A stretch of DNA of 64,000 bases from Pontibacter fetidus (GCF_010119545.1 NZ_JAAEAA010000004.1:186001-250000), one strand, 5' to 3'. Positions 43,337 to 52,154 are shown, numbered from the stretch's first letter. Notes: generated by a model from the letters alone, not told the origin. A program made the numbers and translations.

Positions 43337-44047
43337 CTACTTCACTTGCATTAACTTAGCACGAACGGCTTCTACAGCTTTCTCCATTTCAAGAACCTGT
43401 AGCTTACTGGCTTCCTGCTTTTTCAGGTTATTCTGTACTTCCTGTTCCAGCTTTTTCAGGTCATCGGCATTTTTTACAAGCTCAGCTTCCAATTCTTGCT
43501 TACGCTGCTGGTTTTTGGTTATACTTGTTTGTATATCGTTCGCCTGCTTTACAACGCGCTCCTGTTCAGCTATAGTTGCTTTCAATACATCCTCTGCCTG
43601 GTTTATCTGTCTGAAGATATCCTCTTTATAAGCTTTTCGGGCAAAGGCCTGCATAAATCCTTCGGCGGCCGCATACTCTTTTGGCGTAGCTTTCTTGTCT
43701 ACATACGCTACACCCATATCCAGAGACCACCAAACAAAGCTACCTTCGGGGCCACTGCCAACTGTAGAGATAATGCGCATCGGCGAACTTGTGATCGTAT
43801 CCAGCACGGCACCATCTATAGTATACACGCCTTTGGTAAATTTTACTTTGGTCTTGCCGGTTTTGGCAGTCAGTTGGTCTTTCCAGAGCTTTTCTACAAA
43901 CTTAGGATCCAGCTGCACGGTAAGCTGCTGCCCTCGTCTGTTTACACCGTTCACGGTTTGCTCACTCTCCTCTACCTTACCCGATTGGGCATTGCACAAA
44001 CCAGCTGCCATACATAGCAGCCCCAGTAGTAAAGCTTTCAGTCTCAT
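43337..44047 (-). CDS. Secreted coiled-coil protein of unknown function
   Basis: The 236-residue protein has a signal peptide (MRLKALLLGLLCMAAGLCNAQ) and a beta-rich region to about 125 (VYTIDGAVLDTITSSPMRII; SFVWWSLDMGVAYVD). A long coiled coil follows from about 145 to the end (QINQAEDVLKATIAEQERVV; KNQQRKQELEAELVKNADDLK). It is probably periplasmic and may act as a tether or scaffold. No named family. It appears monocistronic and is divergent from the PTPS gene. Confidence 0.68.
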   Translation of the reverse strand: MRLKALLLGLLCMAAGLCNAQSGKVEESEQTVNGVNRRGQQLTVQLDPKFVEKLWKDQLTAKTGKTKVKFTKGVYTIDGAVLDTITSSPMRIISTVGSGPEGSFVWWSLDMGVAYVDKKATPKEYAAAEGFMQAFARKAYKEDIFRQINQAEDVLKATIAEQERVVKQANDIQTSITKNQQRKQELEAELVKNADDLKKLEQEVQNNLKKQEASKLQVLEMEKAVEAVRAKLMQVK

Positions 44048-44157
44048 AAATATGGTTGGATTAAAAAATTGATACAGTTGGAATGTAACGCTACGAAAAT
44101 AACTAAATCAAACGAAAAACAAGATGCGCACCCAGACTAATTTAGCCAAAAATTTGA

Positions 44158-44187
44158 TTTGCCTTTCCGCCGGACTGGCTACCTTTG
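44158..44187 (+). promoter_or_regulatory. Promoter of the PTPS-folE operon
   Basis: TTTG (44158-44161), 18 bases, TACCTTTG (44180-44187). A second -7-like box, TATCTTTG, lies at 44217-44224, 41 bp before the ATG, without a good -33. Confidence 0.65.
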
Positions 44188-44264
44188 CAAACTTATAGCT
44201 ACGTTTATTATTTCCGTATCTTTGGAAGTATAACAATTGCGTATCTGGGATTGTTGGTGATACT

Positions 44265-44672
44265 ATGAATGTAACTGTTTGCCGGAAAGAACACTTTAAT
44301 GCAGCGCACCGCTTGTATAATGCAGGCTGGAGCGATGAGCAGAATATAGCTGTGTTTGATAAGTGCAGTAACCCGAATTACCACGGCCACAACTATGAGC
44401 TGATAGTGAAGCTGACCGGACCTGTAAATGCAGAGACCGGCTACGTGTATGATCTGAAGCAACTAAGCGAACTCCTGAAAACGGAAATTATTGAGCGCTT
44501 CGACCATAGAAACCTGAACCTGGATACCGAAGAATTTAAAGAATTGAACCCTACCGCCGAAAATATCGCGATCGTGATCTGGAACATACTCCGGCCACAA
44601 ATCAGCGAAACTTATGCGTTAGGTATTACACTGTATGAAACTGAACGAAACTTTGTTGAATATAATGGATAA
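44265..44672 (+). CDS. 6-pyruvoyl-tetrahydropterin synthase-type protein (PTPS/QueD superfamily)
   Basis: The 135-residue protein has zinc ligands H15 (HFNAAH), H40 and H42 (YHGHNY). The catalytic Cys C34 is in KCSNPNYHGHNY. The Cys-x5-HGH spacing is that of biopterin-pathway 6-pyruvoyl-tetrahydropterin synthases; canonical QueD has Cys-x3-HGH. The co-transcribed folE supplies the substrate dihydroneopterin triphosphate. Tetrahydrobiopterin-type pterin synthesis is therefore more likely than queuosine, though the superfamily is promiscuous. Its stop overlaps the chosen folE start by eight bases. Confidence 0.85.
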   Translation: MNVTVCRKEHFNAAHRLYNAGWSDEQNIAVFDKCSNPNYHGHNYELIVKLTGPVNAETGYVYDLKQLSELLKTEIIERFDHRNLNLDTEEFKELNPTAENIAIVIWNILRPQISETYALGITLYETERNFVEYNG

Positions 44673-45330
44673 CCAGGATCTGGAGAATGACAAAGAAGCC
44701 ATGGATGACCACCTGATGAGTTCCCTGGAAACCCCGCTTCGTCAGGATGCTTTTGACCTGAGCGACCAGGAGAAGATTGCGATTATTGAAGGGCACTTTA
44801 AAGAGATAATGCACACCTTGGGCCTGGACCTGACAGACGACAGCCTGAAGGGTACTCCGCGCCGTGTAGCTAAGATGTATGTAAAGGAAATCTTTCATGG
44901 CTTAAATCCTGAAAATAAACCTGATATCCGCCGCTTCGAGAACAAGTATAAGTATAACCGCATGTTGGTAGAGCGCGATATTACGCTGTACTCTTCCTGT
45001 GAACACCATTTTGTACCTATTATTGGCAAAGCGCATGTGGCCTATATGCCCGGTGAACATGTTATCGGGTTATCCAAGCTGAACCGTATTGTGCAATACT
45101 ATGCCCGCCGCCCACAGGTGCAGGAACGCATGACCATGCAGATAGCCAACGAACTGAAGCAGGCCCTGCAAACAGAAGACGTAGCCGTACTGATAGAAGC
45201 TGACCACCTTTGTGTAATGAGCCGTGGCGTGAACGATGTTACCAGCAGCACAATTACTGCCGAATATGGCGGCTTGTTTCAGGAAGAGCAGTACCGTAGC
45301 GAATTCCTGAGCCATATCCGTAAAAAATAA
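44665..45330 (+). CDS. folE: GTP cyclohydrolase I
   Basis: I chose ATG 44665 (MDNQDLENDKEAMDD) over an ATG ten codons earlier because the shorter overlap with the PTPS gene (ATGGATAA) is typical of coupling. The 221-residue enzyme has zinc ligands in SSCEHHFVPI and HLCVMSRGV. It also carries the standard DSLKGTPRRVAKMYV, GLSKLNRIVQYYARRPQVQERMT and GGLFQEE. It converts GTP to 7,8-dihydroneopterin triphosphate, feeding folate and, here with the PTPS gene, biopterin-type pterins. Cytoplasmic homodecamer by family knowledge. Confidence 0.95.
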   Translation: MDNQDLENDKEAMDDHLMSSLETPLRQDAFDLSDQEKIAIIEGHFKEIMHTLGLDLTDDSLKGTPRRVAKMYVKEIFHGLNPENKPDIRRFENKYKYNRMLVERDITLYSSCEHHFVPIIGKAHVAYMPGEHVIGLSKLNRIVQYYARRPQVQERMTMQIANELKQALQTEDVAVLIEADHLCVMSRGVNDVTSSTITAEYGGLFQEEQYRSEFLSHIRKK

Positions 45331-45438
45331 GTTATACCTGCTTACTGATGTTATAGCCTCCTTAAAGAAAGAGCAACGAAACTATATATAGATTACGTAT
45401 AGGGTATCTTCTATATGCAGTTATACTAACAACTTGCT

Positions 45439-46353
45439 ATGCCTCAAAAAATACTCATTACTGGTGGTTCTGGTTTAGTGGGCACCCGGCTTTCCGAAAT
45501 GCTTATTGATCAGGGTTACGAAGTGGCGCACTTAAGCAGGCAGCCCAGCAAATTCTCGAAGTATAAAACCTTCCGCTGGGATATAAAAGAAGGCTACATC
45601 GATGAAAACGCCATCACCTACGCCGACTACATCATACACCTGGCAGGTGCGGGCGTAGCCGACGAAAAGTGGACCGAAGAGCGCAAACAGGAAATATTAA
45701 AAAGCCGTGTAGATAGCGCTAACTTACTATATAGTTGCCTTCAAAAATCAGATCATCATGTAAAAGGCTTTATCTCGGCATCGGCTATCGGCATATATGG
45801 CAACTCCGGTGATAATGTGGTGTCTGAAGAAAGTATACTGGCTGATGATTTTCTGGCAGAAGTTTGCAAAGCCTGGGAAGCATCGTCGTGGCAAATAAAT
45901 ACGCTGGGGCTGCGAACCGTTATCCTGCGCTTAGGTATTGTTCTGAGTGATAAAGGTGGTGCACTGCCACAACTGGCTCGTCCTGTTAAAATGATGGCTG
46001 GTGCGCCTTTAGGTACCGGTAACCAATATATGTCGTGGATACATATTGATGATGTATGCCGCTTGTTTATAAGAGCGATAGAAGACACTCAGTTTGAAGG
46101 CGTATATAATGCCGTGGCGCCACACCCGGTAACTAATAAAGAGTTTACCAAAGAGTTGGCAGAAGTAATGCATAAACCGCTTGTATTGCCTAAAGTACCT
46201 GTTTTTGCCTTAAACCTGGTGCTGGGTCAGAAAAGTGGTGTAGTGCTCGATAGCCAGCGCGTAAGTGCCAATAAGGTGTTACAGACAGGCTTTACATTTG
46301 AGTACAATTACCTCGACGAAGCGTTGGAATCTTTTTATGATAAGAAATATTAA
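45439..46353 (+). CDS. TIGR01777-family SDR epimerase/oxidoreductase
   Basis: The 304-residue protein has the nucleotide-binding motif ITGGSGLVGTRLSEML, WDIKEGYIDE, YIIHLAGAGVADEKWTEERKQEIL (family signature), FISASAIGIYGN and LRLGIVLSDKGGALPQL, then YMSWIHIDDV. These define the extended SDR family TIGR01777 (YfcH/SulA-like in annotation). The reaction is unknown. Probably cytoplasmic. It appears monocistronic, ending at a shared bidirectional terminator. Confidence 0.9.
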   Translation: MPQKILITGGSGLVGTRLSEMLIDQGYEVAHLSRQPSKFSKYKTFRWDIKEGYIDENAITYADYIIHLAGAGVADEKWTEERKQEILKSRVDSANLLYSCLQKSDHHVKGFISASAIGIYGNSGDNVVSEESILADDFLAEVCKAWEASSWQINTLGLRTVILRLGIVLSDKGGALPQLARPVKMMAGAPLGTGNQYMSWIHIDDVCRLFIRAIEDTQFEGVYNAVAPHPVTNKEFTKELAEVMHKPLVLPKVPVFALNLVLGQKSGVVLDSQRVSANKVLQTGFTFEYNYLDEALESFYDKKY

Positions 46354-46375
46354 TACATTCCATACTTAGCAAAAA

Positions 46376-46415
46376 CCAGAAAGGCCGGCTATAGTTGTAG
46401 CCGGCCTTTCTGGTT
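46376..46415. terminator. Bidirectional terminator between TIGR01777 and PBP1A genes
   Basis: A perfect 13-bp stem, AGAAAGGCCGGCT (46378-46390) with AGCCGGCCTTTCT (46399-46411), lies between convergent genes. The loop ATAGTTGT is identical to that of the terminator at 22457. Confidence 0.85.
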
Positions 46416-46433
46416 CTATACTTTTATACTTGC

Positions 46434-48791
46434 TTACTGCGACGAATCCCCTGACCCTGAATTTAATTGCTCCAGAATATCAAATAGCTCAAAGTCCGGG
46501 CTTAGGGCTGTGGAATCTACTTTTGGCTGCTTCGGCAATACAGTAGTACAGTTATACTTTTTGCTGATCTTAACGGTAGGCCCCGGGAAGCGTCCCATAG
46601 TATAGCCCAGCGATTTATCCTGGTAGATCTTCTCCATGTAGAGGCCAAACACAGGCAGCGCCGTTTTAGAGCCTTCGCCCAGGCTTGATGTACGGAAGTG
46701 AATGCTGCGGTCTTCGCCACCCACCCAAACACCGGTTACAAGATCTTTGGTTACACCCATAAACCAACCATCAGAGTGGTTAGAGGTTGTTCCGGTTTTG
46801 CCACCAATTTCGTTGCCTTTCCAGAGGTCGTATTCCCATAGCGCTTGCGATGTACCGCCTGGCTCTTCAATACCGCCCTTCAGCATGTGCATCATCAGGA
46901 AAGCCGTTTCCTCGCTCAGTACTTTCTTTTGCTTTGGTACAAACTGGTGTATCAGGTTGCCGTTGCGGTCTTCGATGCGGGTAATGAACATTGGTTTGGT
47001 ATGGAAGCCATTGTTCGGGAATGTACTGTAAGCCCCTACCATTTCATAGATAGAAACATCGCTCGGGCCTAAGCCAATAGACGGAACAGACTGCAGCGGA
47101 CTGGTTATACCTAAGCGGTGCGCATATTTTACAACCGTTTCCCAACCTATCTTTTCTGTAAGCTGAGCCGTAACCGAGTTAACCGATTTACCCATACCAC
47201 GACGTAGCGTCATCGGGGCACCAGTATATTGCCAGTCAGCGTTTGTAGGTGACCAGGTTTTCTTCTCGCCTTTCTCGACATAGTTTATAGTGATGCGCTG
47301 GTCTACAATTTTATCGCAAGGCGAGTAACCGTTATCGATAGCAGCTACATACACAAATGGCTTAAACGTAGACCCCGGCTGACGACGAGCCTGTTTCACG
47401 TGGTCGTACTTAAAGTATTTAAAGTTGATACCACCTACCCACGCTTTTATATGCCCGGTAAACGGATCCATGGTCATCATGCCGCCATGCAGGAAGTGCT
47501 TATAGTATGCCAACGAATCAAGTGGGCTCATGGTCACCTTTTTCTCTAGCGAGTCATTATCCCAGGTAAATACCATCATCTCGCGTGGTCTGTTCAGCTC
47601 GCGGTTAATGGCGGCTACATCGTTGCCATACTTCTTTTTCAGGCGCTGGTAATAATCTGTACGCTTTATAGTTTCTTCAATAAAACCCGGTATCTCTTTG
47701 TCCTGCTCGTCTACCCAAGGGTTGCGGCCCTGCCAGTGGTTATCGAAACGGCGCTGCAGGTTACGCATTTGCTTTTGCATGGCCTCTTCGGCATGTTTCT
47801 GCATCCGCGAATCTATTGTAGTATAGATCTTCAAACCATCGCGGTAAAGGTCATACCCATTCTGCTTGCACCATTCTTTCAGATAATCGGCAACAGCACC
47901 TCTGAAGTATGTCGCAGGGCCATCGTAATGGTTTTCTACACTATAATCTAATTTAAGCGGAATTTTGCTCAGCGAGTCGGCTGCTGCTTTGGTCAGGTAG
48001 TTATACTTGGCCATCTGCTCCAGCACGGTATTGCGGCGGCGTGTAGCATTTTCGGGGTTAAACTTGGGGCTATAGTAGGTCGGGGCTTTCAGCAGGCCAA
48101 CCAGTGTAGCGGCTTGTTCTGTTTTAAGACTATCGGCAGAGGTACCAAAAAACGTTTTAGAGGCCACTTTTATACCGAAGGAGTTGGACCCAAAATCCAC
48201 GGTATTCAGGTACATAGCCAGGATCTCTTCTTTAGTGTAGCGCTGCTCCAGTTTAATAGCGGTAAGCCACTCTTTGGTTTTCGCAATTACCACATTCAGG
48301 CCCGGGATGTGGCCCAGCACACCTTTAGAGTCGTCGGTTCGGGTTTTATAAAGGTTTTTGGCTAACTGTTGGGTAATGGTACTGGCACCACGGGCATCGC
48401 CGGTAAAGCTACCATATGCTGCTGAAACTATAGCCTGCGGGTCGATGCCGGAATGTTCGTAAAAACGAACGTCTTCTGTCGCTATCAGGGCTTTCAGCAG
48501 CATCGGCGACATTTTTTCGTATCCTATAGGGCTGCGGTTCTCTTTAAAGTATTTACCAATCAGCTCACCATCGGAAGTATAAAGTTCGGATGCCTGGTCG
48601 CTGCGCGGGTTCTCCAGTTTGTCAAGGCTCGGAGACGACCCGAACAGGAACAACAGGTTAAACTCTACACACAGCAGGTAAGCTACTATCGTAATAAAGC
48701 CAATAATAAAGCTTTTCCAGGCAAACCGGATAATGCTACGGTACGTGGAGGCTGGTTTTGATTCTTTGGTTTCTTCTTGCTCTTTCAGCAT
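46434..48791 (-). CDS. Penicillin-binding protein 1A (bifunctional transglycosylase/transpeptidase)
   Basis: I set the start at ATG 48791 (MLKEQEETKESK), where the cytoplasmic tail begins; a 21-residue upstream extension is unlikely. The 785-residue class A PBP has one membrane anchor (FIIGFITIVAYLLCVEF). The GT51 domain carries ATEDVRFYEHSGIDP (catalytic Glu), ASTITQQLAKN and QRYTKEEILAMYLNTVDFG. The transpeptidase domain carries RRQPGSTFKPF (Ser nucleophile), SVN and GGKTGTTSNHSDGWF. It builds peptidoglycan at the outer face of the inner membrane. The Ser/Asp-rich tail is of no known role. Confidence 0.94.
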   Translation of the reverse strand: MLKEQEETKESKPASTYRSIIRFAWKSFIIGFITIVAYLLCVEFNLLFLFGSSPSLDKLENPRSDQASELYTSDGELIGKYFKENRSPIGYEKMSPMLLKALIATEDVRFYEHSGIDPQAIVSAAYGSFTGDARGASTITQQLAKNLYKTRTDDSKGVLGHIPGLNVVIAKTKEWLTAIKLEQRYTKEEILAMYLNTVDFGSNSFGIKVASKTFFGTSADSLKTEQAATLVGLLKAPTYYSPKFNPENATRRRNTVLEQMAKYNYLTKAAADSLSKIPLKLDYSVENHYDGPATYFRGAVADYLKEWCKQNGYDLYRDGLKIYTTIDSRMQKHAEEAMQKQMRNLQRRFDNHWQGRNPWVDEQDKEIPGFIEETIKRTDYYQRLKKKYGNDVAAINRELNRPREMMVFTWDNDSLEKKVTMSPLDSLAYYKHFLHGGMMTMDPFTGHIKAWVGGINFKYFKYDHVKQARRQPGSTFKPFVYVAAIDNGYSPCDKIVDQRITINYVEKGEKKTWSPTNADWQYTGAPMTLRRGMGKSVNSVTAQLTEKIGWETVVKYAHRLGITSPLQSVPSIGLGPSDVSIYEMVGAYSTFPNNGFHTKPMFITRIEDRNGNLIHQFVPKQKKVLSEETAFLMMHMLKGGIEEPGGTSQALWEYDLWKGNEIGGKTGTTSNHSDGWFMGVTKDLVTGVWVGGEDRSIHFRTSSLGEGSKTALPVFGLYMEKIYQDKSLGYTMGRFPGPTVKISKKYNCTTVLPKQPKVDSTALSPDFELFDILEQLNSGSGDSSQ

Positions 48792-48976
48792 TGTATGCAA
48801 ACAGGGCGTGGGCCCTAAAAATTCCAGATGGCACTTCTTTCGAAATTGATGCAAATATACTTTATGTGGATAACAAACCTGCCAAATAAAGACAAAACTT
48901 AGTAAAGTGACTTTTATACACTGATTAATAAATACGGCCTGCCTATCTTTGCCCTAATTCTCTGAAACTATACGTT

Positions 48977-49477
48977 ATGCGTACTCCTATAAAAGAGGCT
49001 TTAGATAAACTGATCGGCCTTCCGCTTACAAAAACTACCCGCACCGAACTGGTACAGTATTTCCATTTTGGCAAGGCACATTACACTACCCCGCAGGGGC
49101 TTATACTTGATGTAGGAGCTGTTACGCTTGCCCTTAACTGCCCGTGGCAACTGGTGCTACCCAACGGCGACAGCATAAAGCACAGCGAAGTATTTATGCG
49201 CAAACGCGAAGCCGGCATGCCAGCCCTTAAATTCGACTGGAAAGTACCCGGTGCCAACCTCCGCGACCAACGTTTGCAACTACTAATAAATGCAGGTGGC
49301 GAGCTAACCCCACAAGGCCTGGAAACAACGGACAATAATGGCTTTATACTTCATTTTGAGTATGGCGCTAAACTTATAGTTTCCCCGGATGCCACTAAAG
49401 AGCAGGAAGTAAACTGGCAGCTGTTCAGTAATACTGGCGATGGGTTTAGTTTTATAGTTGGAAGTGAGGCAAACTAA
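48977..49477 (+). CDS. Conserved hypothetical protein, 166 aa
   Basis: It has no signal peptide or membrane segment, so a cytoplasmic location is likely. The sequence is a mix of short strands and loops (FHFGKAHYTTPQGLILDVGAV, then LNCPWQLVLPNGDSIKH and NNGFILHFEYGAKLIVSP). A single Cys and a conserved-looking CPWQL segment are present. I do not recognise a family. The spacing of the start (23 bases after TTTGCCCTAATTC) is ordinary. Isolated between the divergent PBP1A gene and the repeat cluster at 49484. Confidence 0.62.
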   Translation: MRTPIKEALDKLIGLPLTKTTRTELVQYFHFGKAHYTTPQGLILDVGAVTLALNCPWQLVLPNGDSIKHSEVFMRKREAGMPALKFDWKVPGANLRDQRLQLLINAGGELTPQGLETTDNNGFILHFEYGAKLIVSPDATKEQEVNWQLFSNTGDGFSFIVGSEAN

Positions 49478-49483
49478 ATAGCC

Positions 49484-49615
49484 CATGGCGCGAGCGCCTT
49501 CGTCCCGAAATGCTTCGGGATCTGCAACTCGTGACTTGCTATAGTTGGGTCTTTGGCCCAGTGAGTCTGGAGACTCTGTTACACCCTACGTCACGAGTCT
49601 GGAGACTCGTGCCAG
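49484..49615. repeat. Cluster of REP-like hairpins
   Basis: After ATGGCGCGAGCGCC (also at 57463) there are four hairpins in 110 bp: CCCGAA-ATGC-TTCGGG (49504-49519), TGGG...CCCA (49546-49560), GAGTC-TGGA-GACTC (49563-49576), and CACGAGTC-TGGA-GACTCGTG (49592-49611). The GAGTCTGGAGACTC unit also occurs near 35819. Confidence 0.65.
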
Positions 49616-49688
49616 AGCAAGAAAGCCTAAAAGCAAACATAAGTATAACTAAATAGGCGGATGCGTAGTATGTGCTGTAAAAAAGCAT

Positions 49689-50480
49689 TTGAACATCCGT
49701 CTCCAACTTTTTGAGCTCGAAGACCAGCGTTGGTTTCCGCACGTTATCCGGCAGGGCATGCTCGATTTTCTGCGGTTCATGATCTCGAAATTGGGTGCCT
49801 ACGAGGCGGCAGTTCCTTTGCTACAGGAACTGCTTATCAAAACCAACCAGACGCATATTACTGACCTTTGCTCCGGAGCCGGCGGCGGAATAGAAACTAT
49901 ACAACAAGCGCTTAGTCGGCAAATGAGTGAGCAGATAAAAATCACCCTCTCCGACCTGTACCCTAATATTGCCGCTTACCAGTATCTGCAACAGCAAACT
50001 AACGGAAGTATAGATTTCAAACCCGAGCCTGTAGATGCCACTGCCGTACCCGAAAGTATAACCGGTGTCAGAACTATCTTTTCTTCATTCCACCATTTTC
50101 CGCCAACTATAGCACAGCGCATTTTGCAGGATGCAGCCACTAAGCGAACAGCCATCGGTATTTTTGAAGGCGCAAAAAAGAGTTGGCTGGAGATGCTGTT
50201 GTTATGGTTTTTATTCCCGGTGGTTATACTTGTCGTTACCCCATTTATAAAACCGTTTAAGTTCAGCAGGTTATTTTTCACGTACATTATACCGCTTATA
50301 CCTGTTGGCATTATCTGGGATGGCACCGTTTCGCTGCTCCGCATCTATACTCCTGAACACCTGCAACGTATGCTGCAAAATATAAACGCTCCAAACTATA
50401 CCTGGCGCACCGGCCGAGCAGGCAACAAACCCGGCAAACACGTCATCTATCTTATTGGATATCCAAGGTATAGCAGTTAA
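49689..50480 (+). CDS. Membrane-associated SAM-dependent methyltransferase-like protein (TTG start)
   Basis: No ATG lies between the upstream stop (49650) and TTG 49689, so TTG is the best start; the next ATG (49758) would cut off conserved-looking residues. The N-terminal half has a Rossmann motif (THITDLCSGAGGGIETIQ), acidic strand ends (LSDLYPN; PVDATAVPE) and SSFHHFPP. A hydrophobic C-terminal region follows (LLLWFLFPVVILVVTPF; FTYIIPLIPVGIIW). A lipid or quinone substrate is possible, as a UbiA prenyltransferase follows, but this is inference. Confidence 0.7.
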   Translation: MNIRLQLFELEDQRWFPHVIRQGMLDFLRFMISKLGAYEAAVPLLQELLIKTNQTHITDLCSGAGGGIETIQQALSRQMSEQIKITLSDLYPNIAAYQYLQQQTNGSIDFKPEPVDATAVPESITGVRTIFSSFHHFPPTIAQRILQDAATKRTAIGIFEGAKKSWLEMLLLWFLFPVVILVVTPFIKPFKFSRLFFTYIIPLIPVGIIWDGTVSLLRIYTPEHLQRMLQNINAPNYTWRTGRAGNKPGKHVIYLIGYPRYSS

Positions 50481-50483
50481 AAA

Positions 50484-50520
50484 GTTTGGAAGTTAAAAGG
50501 TTAGAAAGTTAAAAAATGAG
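50484..50520. repeat. AGTTAGAAAGTT-type A-rich repeat
   Basis: AAGTTTGGAAGTTAAAAGG then TTAGAAAGTTAAAAAATG. The same words occur as a near-perfect tandem at 52039-52085 and in reverse orientation at 35940-35972. Confidence 0.5.
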
Positions 50521-50551
50521 GTGCTATTCTTTAAACTATAGTTGAGTATTA

Positions 50552-50595
50552 AATCCTGTTCATTCTTTTAAATCCTGAAAATCCTGATTCAGACA
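50552..50595 (-). repeat. AATCCTG-type dispersed repeat, copy 4
   Basis: AATCCTGTTC, AAATCCTG, AAAATCCTG, then ATTCAGACAATAAA. Same orientation as the copy at 27541. Confidence 0.65.
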
Positions 50596-50610
50596 ATAAA
50601 CAACTTAACA

Positions 50611-51489
50611 ATGCAACCCTACCGCGATGCGCTTACTTTAATGCGAATACCTTTTTCGGTGTATTTGATGCCAGTATTTTGGTTTGCGCTGAGTGCCCTG
50701 CAGCAGGTTAATGTAAGCCGGGCTATAGTTGTGTTCCTGATCCTGCATGTACTGGTTTATCCTGCCAGCAACGGCTACAATTCTTACTACGACCGTGACG
50801 AAGGAAGTATAGGCGGCCTTAAAAATCCGCCTAAAGTAAACAGGCAATTGATGCATCTGGTGTTGCTGTTTGATATATTGGCGGTTGTGCTGGCTATATT
50901 TTTATCGCCACTTTTCGGCGCTTCGGTGGCTATTTACCTGCTCGTTTCAAAAGCCTATAGTTACGAAGGTATTCGACTCAAAAAATACCCGGTCATCAGC
51001 ACGTTAGTAGTTACAGTTTTTCAGGGGGCTTTTACGTTTGCCATGGTGCAGGTTGGAGCAGGCTTAAGTATAGATAAGGTGTTGCAGATGCCCAACGTAG
51101 GCTTTGCTATAGTCAGCACCTTATTTTTATGCGGCTCCTACCCGCTTACCCAGATCTACCAGCACGAAGAAGACAGCCGCCGCGGCGACAGAACATTAAG
51201 TCTTATTCTCGGCATTACCGGCACCTATGTATTTGCAGCTATCAGTCTTTTAACCGGAACTATACTTTTACTGTGGCTATACTTTACCGCAGACCAGGTA
51301 CAGAACATCATCATCTTCCTGATTGCAACGGCGCCGGTCTTATACTTCTTTACCAGTTGGGTGATCAGCGCGTCGCGCAACAGGGCAGCCGTTAACTATG
51401 AAAACACCATGCAGATGAACAAAATATCATCGGTTTGCATCAGCCTGGCCTTTATTTGTATGCTCACTTTCAGGCATCTTCAACTTTAA
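50611..51489 (+). CDS. UbiA-family prenyltransferase
   Basis: The 292-residue membrane protein has about eight or nine helices and both Asp-rich diphosphate motifs: SNGYNSYYDRDEGSIGG in the first half and YQHEEDSRRGDRT in the second. It transfers a prenyl group to an aromatic or similar acceptor. The acceptor is not evident; menaquinone (MenA), heme (CtaB) and chlorophyll-type enzymes have different contexts. The neighbouring methyltransferase and the small membrane protein downstream may belong to the same pathway. Inner membrane. Confidence 0.86.
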   Translation: MQPYRDALTLMRIPFSVYLMPVFWFALSALQQVNVSRAIVVFLILHVLVYPASNGYNSYYDRDEGSIGGLKNPPKVNRQLMHLVLLFDILAVVLAIFLSPLFGASVAIYLLVSKAYSYEGIRLKKYPVISTLVVTVFQGAFTFAMVQVGAGLSIDKVLQMPNVGFAIVSTLFLCGSYPLTQIYQHEEDSRRGDRTLSLILGITGTYVFAAISLLTGTILLLWLYFTADQVQNIIIFLIATAPVLYFFTSWVISASRNRAAVNYENTMQMNKISSVCISLAFICMLTFRHLQL

Positions 51490-51561
51490 TTCCAGTGCAG
51501 ATAGCACAGCGCCAAACCATGCAGCCTAAATGCGTATAAGGTATAAAATCAAAAATTAAAC

Positions 51562-52035
51562 GTGAAGCTGATTTATGTGATATTGGCTGGGCTTGCTGGC
51601 ACTGCGGCCATGACAACCATTTTATACTTGTTATCCCGGGTTACGAGCCGTGTTATGCAAGTACCACGCTTACTGGGCACCATGCTGCTTGGCCGGACAC
51701 ACCCTGATGGCGGTTTGTCTAATGCGCCTGCCACGTTAATGGTCGGTACCTTGGCCCATTATACGGTTGGTGTGCTATATGCCATTGGTTACCTGGCGCT
51801 CTGGGAGTCCGGGGTGGGCACCATTACCGCTTCGTGGGGTGCTCTTATCGGGTTAGCGAACGGCTTGTTTGCCATGATCATCTGGTATTTCTTTTTCATG
51901 ATACACCCAAAGCCTCCCCACATCCGGCTGGACAGGTACCTGATAGAAATGGTTTTAGGACACATACTTTTCGGCTTTGTAGTCGCTTTTGTATACTATC
52001 ACCTCACCAACCCGGAATATACTTTCTGGCAATGA
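51562..52035 (+). CDS. Small integral membrane protein, 157 aa (GTG start)
   Basis: Four hydrophobic helices are visible: VILAGLAGTAAMTTILYLLS, MVGTLAHYTVGVLYAIGYLA, WGALIGLANGLFAMIIWYFF and VLGHILFGFVVAFVYYHL. A conserved-looking cytosolic or periplasmic loop lies between helices 1 and 2 (RLLGTMLLGRTHPDGGLSNAP). The start is GTG at 51562, just after an AT-rich leader. The family resembles small DUF-type membrane proteins that I cannot name with certainty. It follows the UbiA gene by 72 bp in the same direction and ends before the shared terminator at 52213. Confidence 0.66.
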   Translation: MKLIYVILAGLAGTAAMTTILYLLSRVTSRVMQVPRLLGTMLLGRTHPDGGLSNAPATLMVGTLAHYTVGVLYAIGYLALWESGVGTITASWGALIGLANGLFAMIIWYFFFMIHPKPPHIRLDRYLIEMVLGHILFGFVVAFVYYHLTNPEYTFWQ

Positions 52036-52038
52036 GTT

Positions 52039-52085
52039 ATAGTTAGAAAGTTAGAAAGTTAGAAAGTTTGGAAAGTTTGGAAGGT
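52039..52085 (+). repeat. Short tandem repeat of GTTAGAAA/GTTTGGAAA units
   Basis: About three GTTAGAAA units are followed by two GTTTGGAA(A) units, directly after the membrane-protein stop. Confidence 0.7.
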
Positions 52086-52154
52086 ATAAGTTTAAGAGTT
52101 GTAGAGACGCAACACTTTGCGTCTTATCAGCTACGAAACGATCAAAATCCTTCA

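Noticed and set aside
52039-52085. Tandem GTTAGAAA units as a possible CRISPR-like array
   Set aside because: Units are 8-9 bases without spacers and no cas genes are present; it is a simple tandem repeat.
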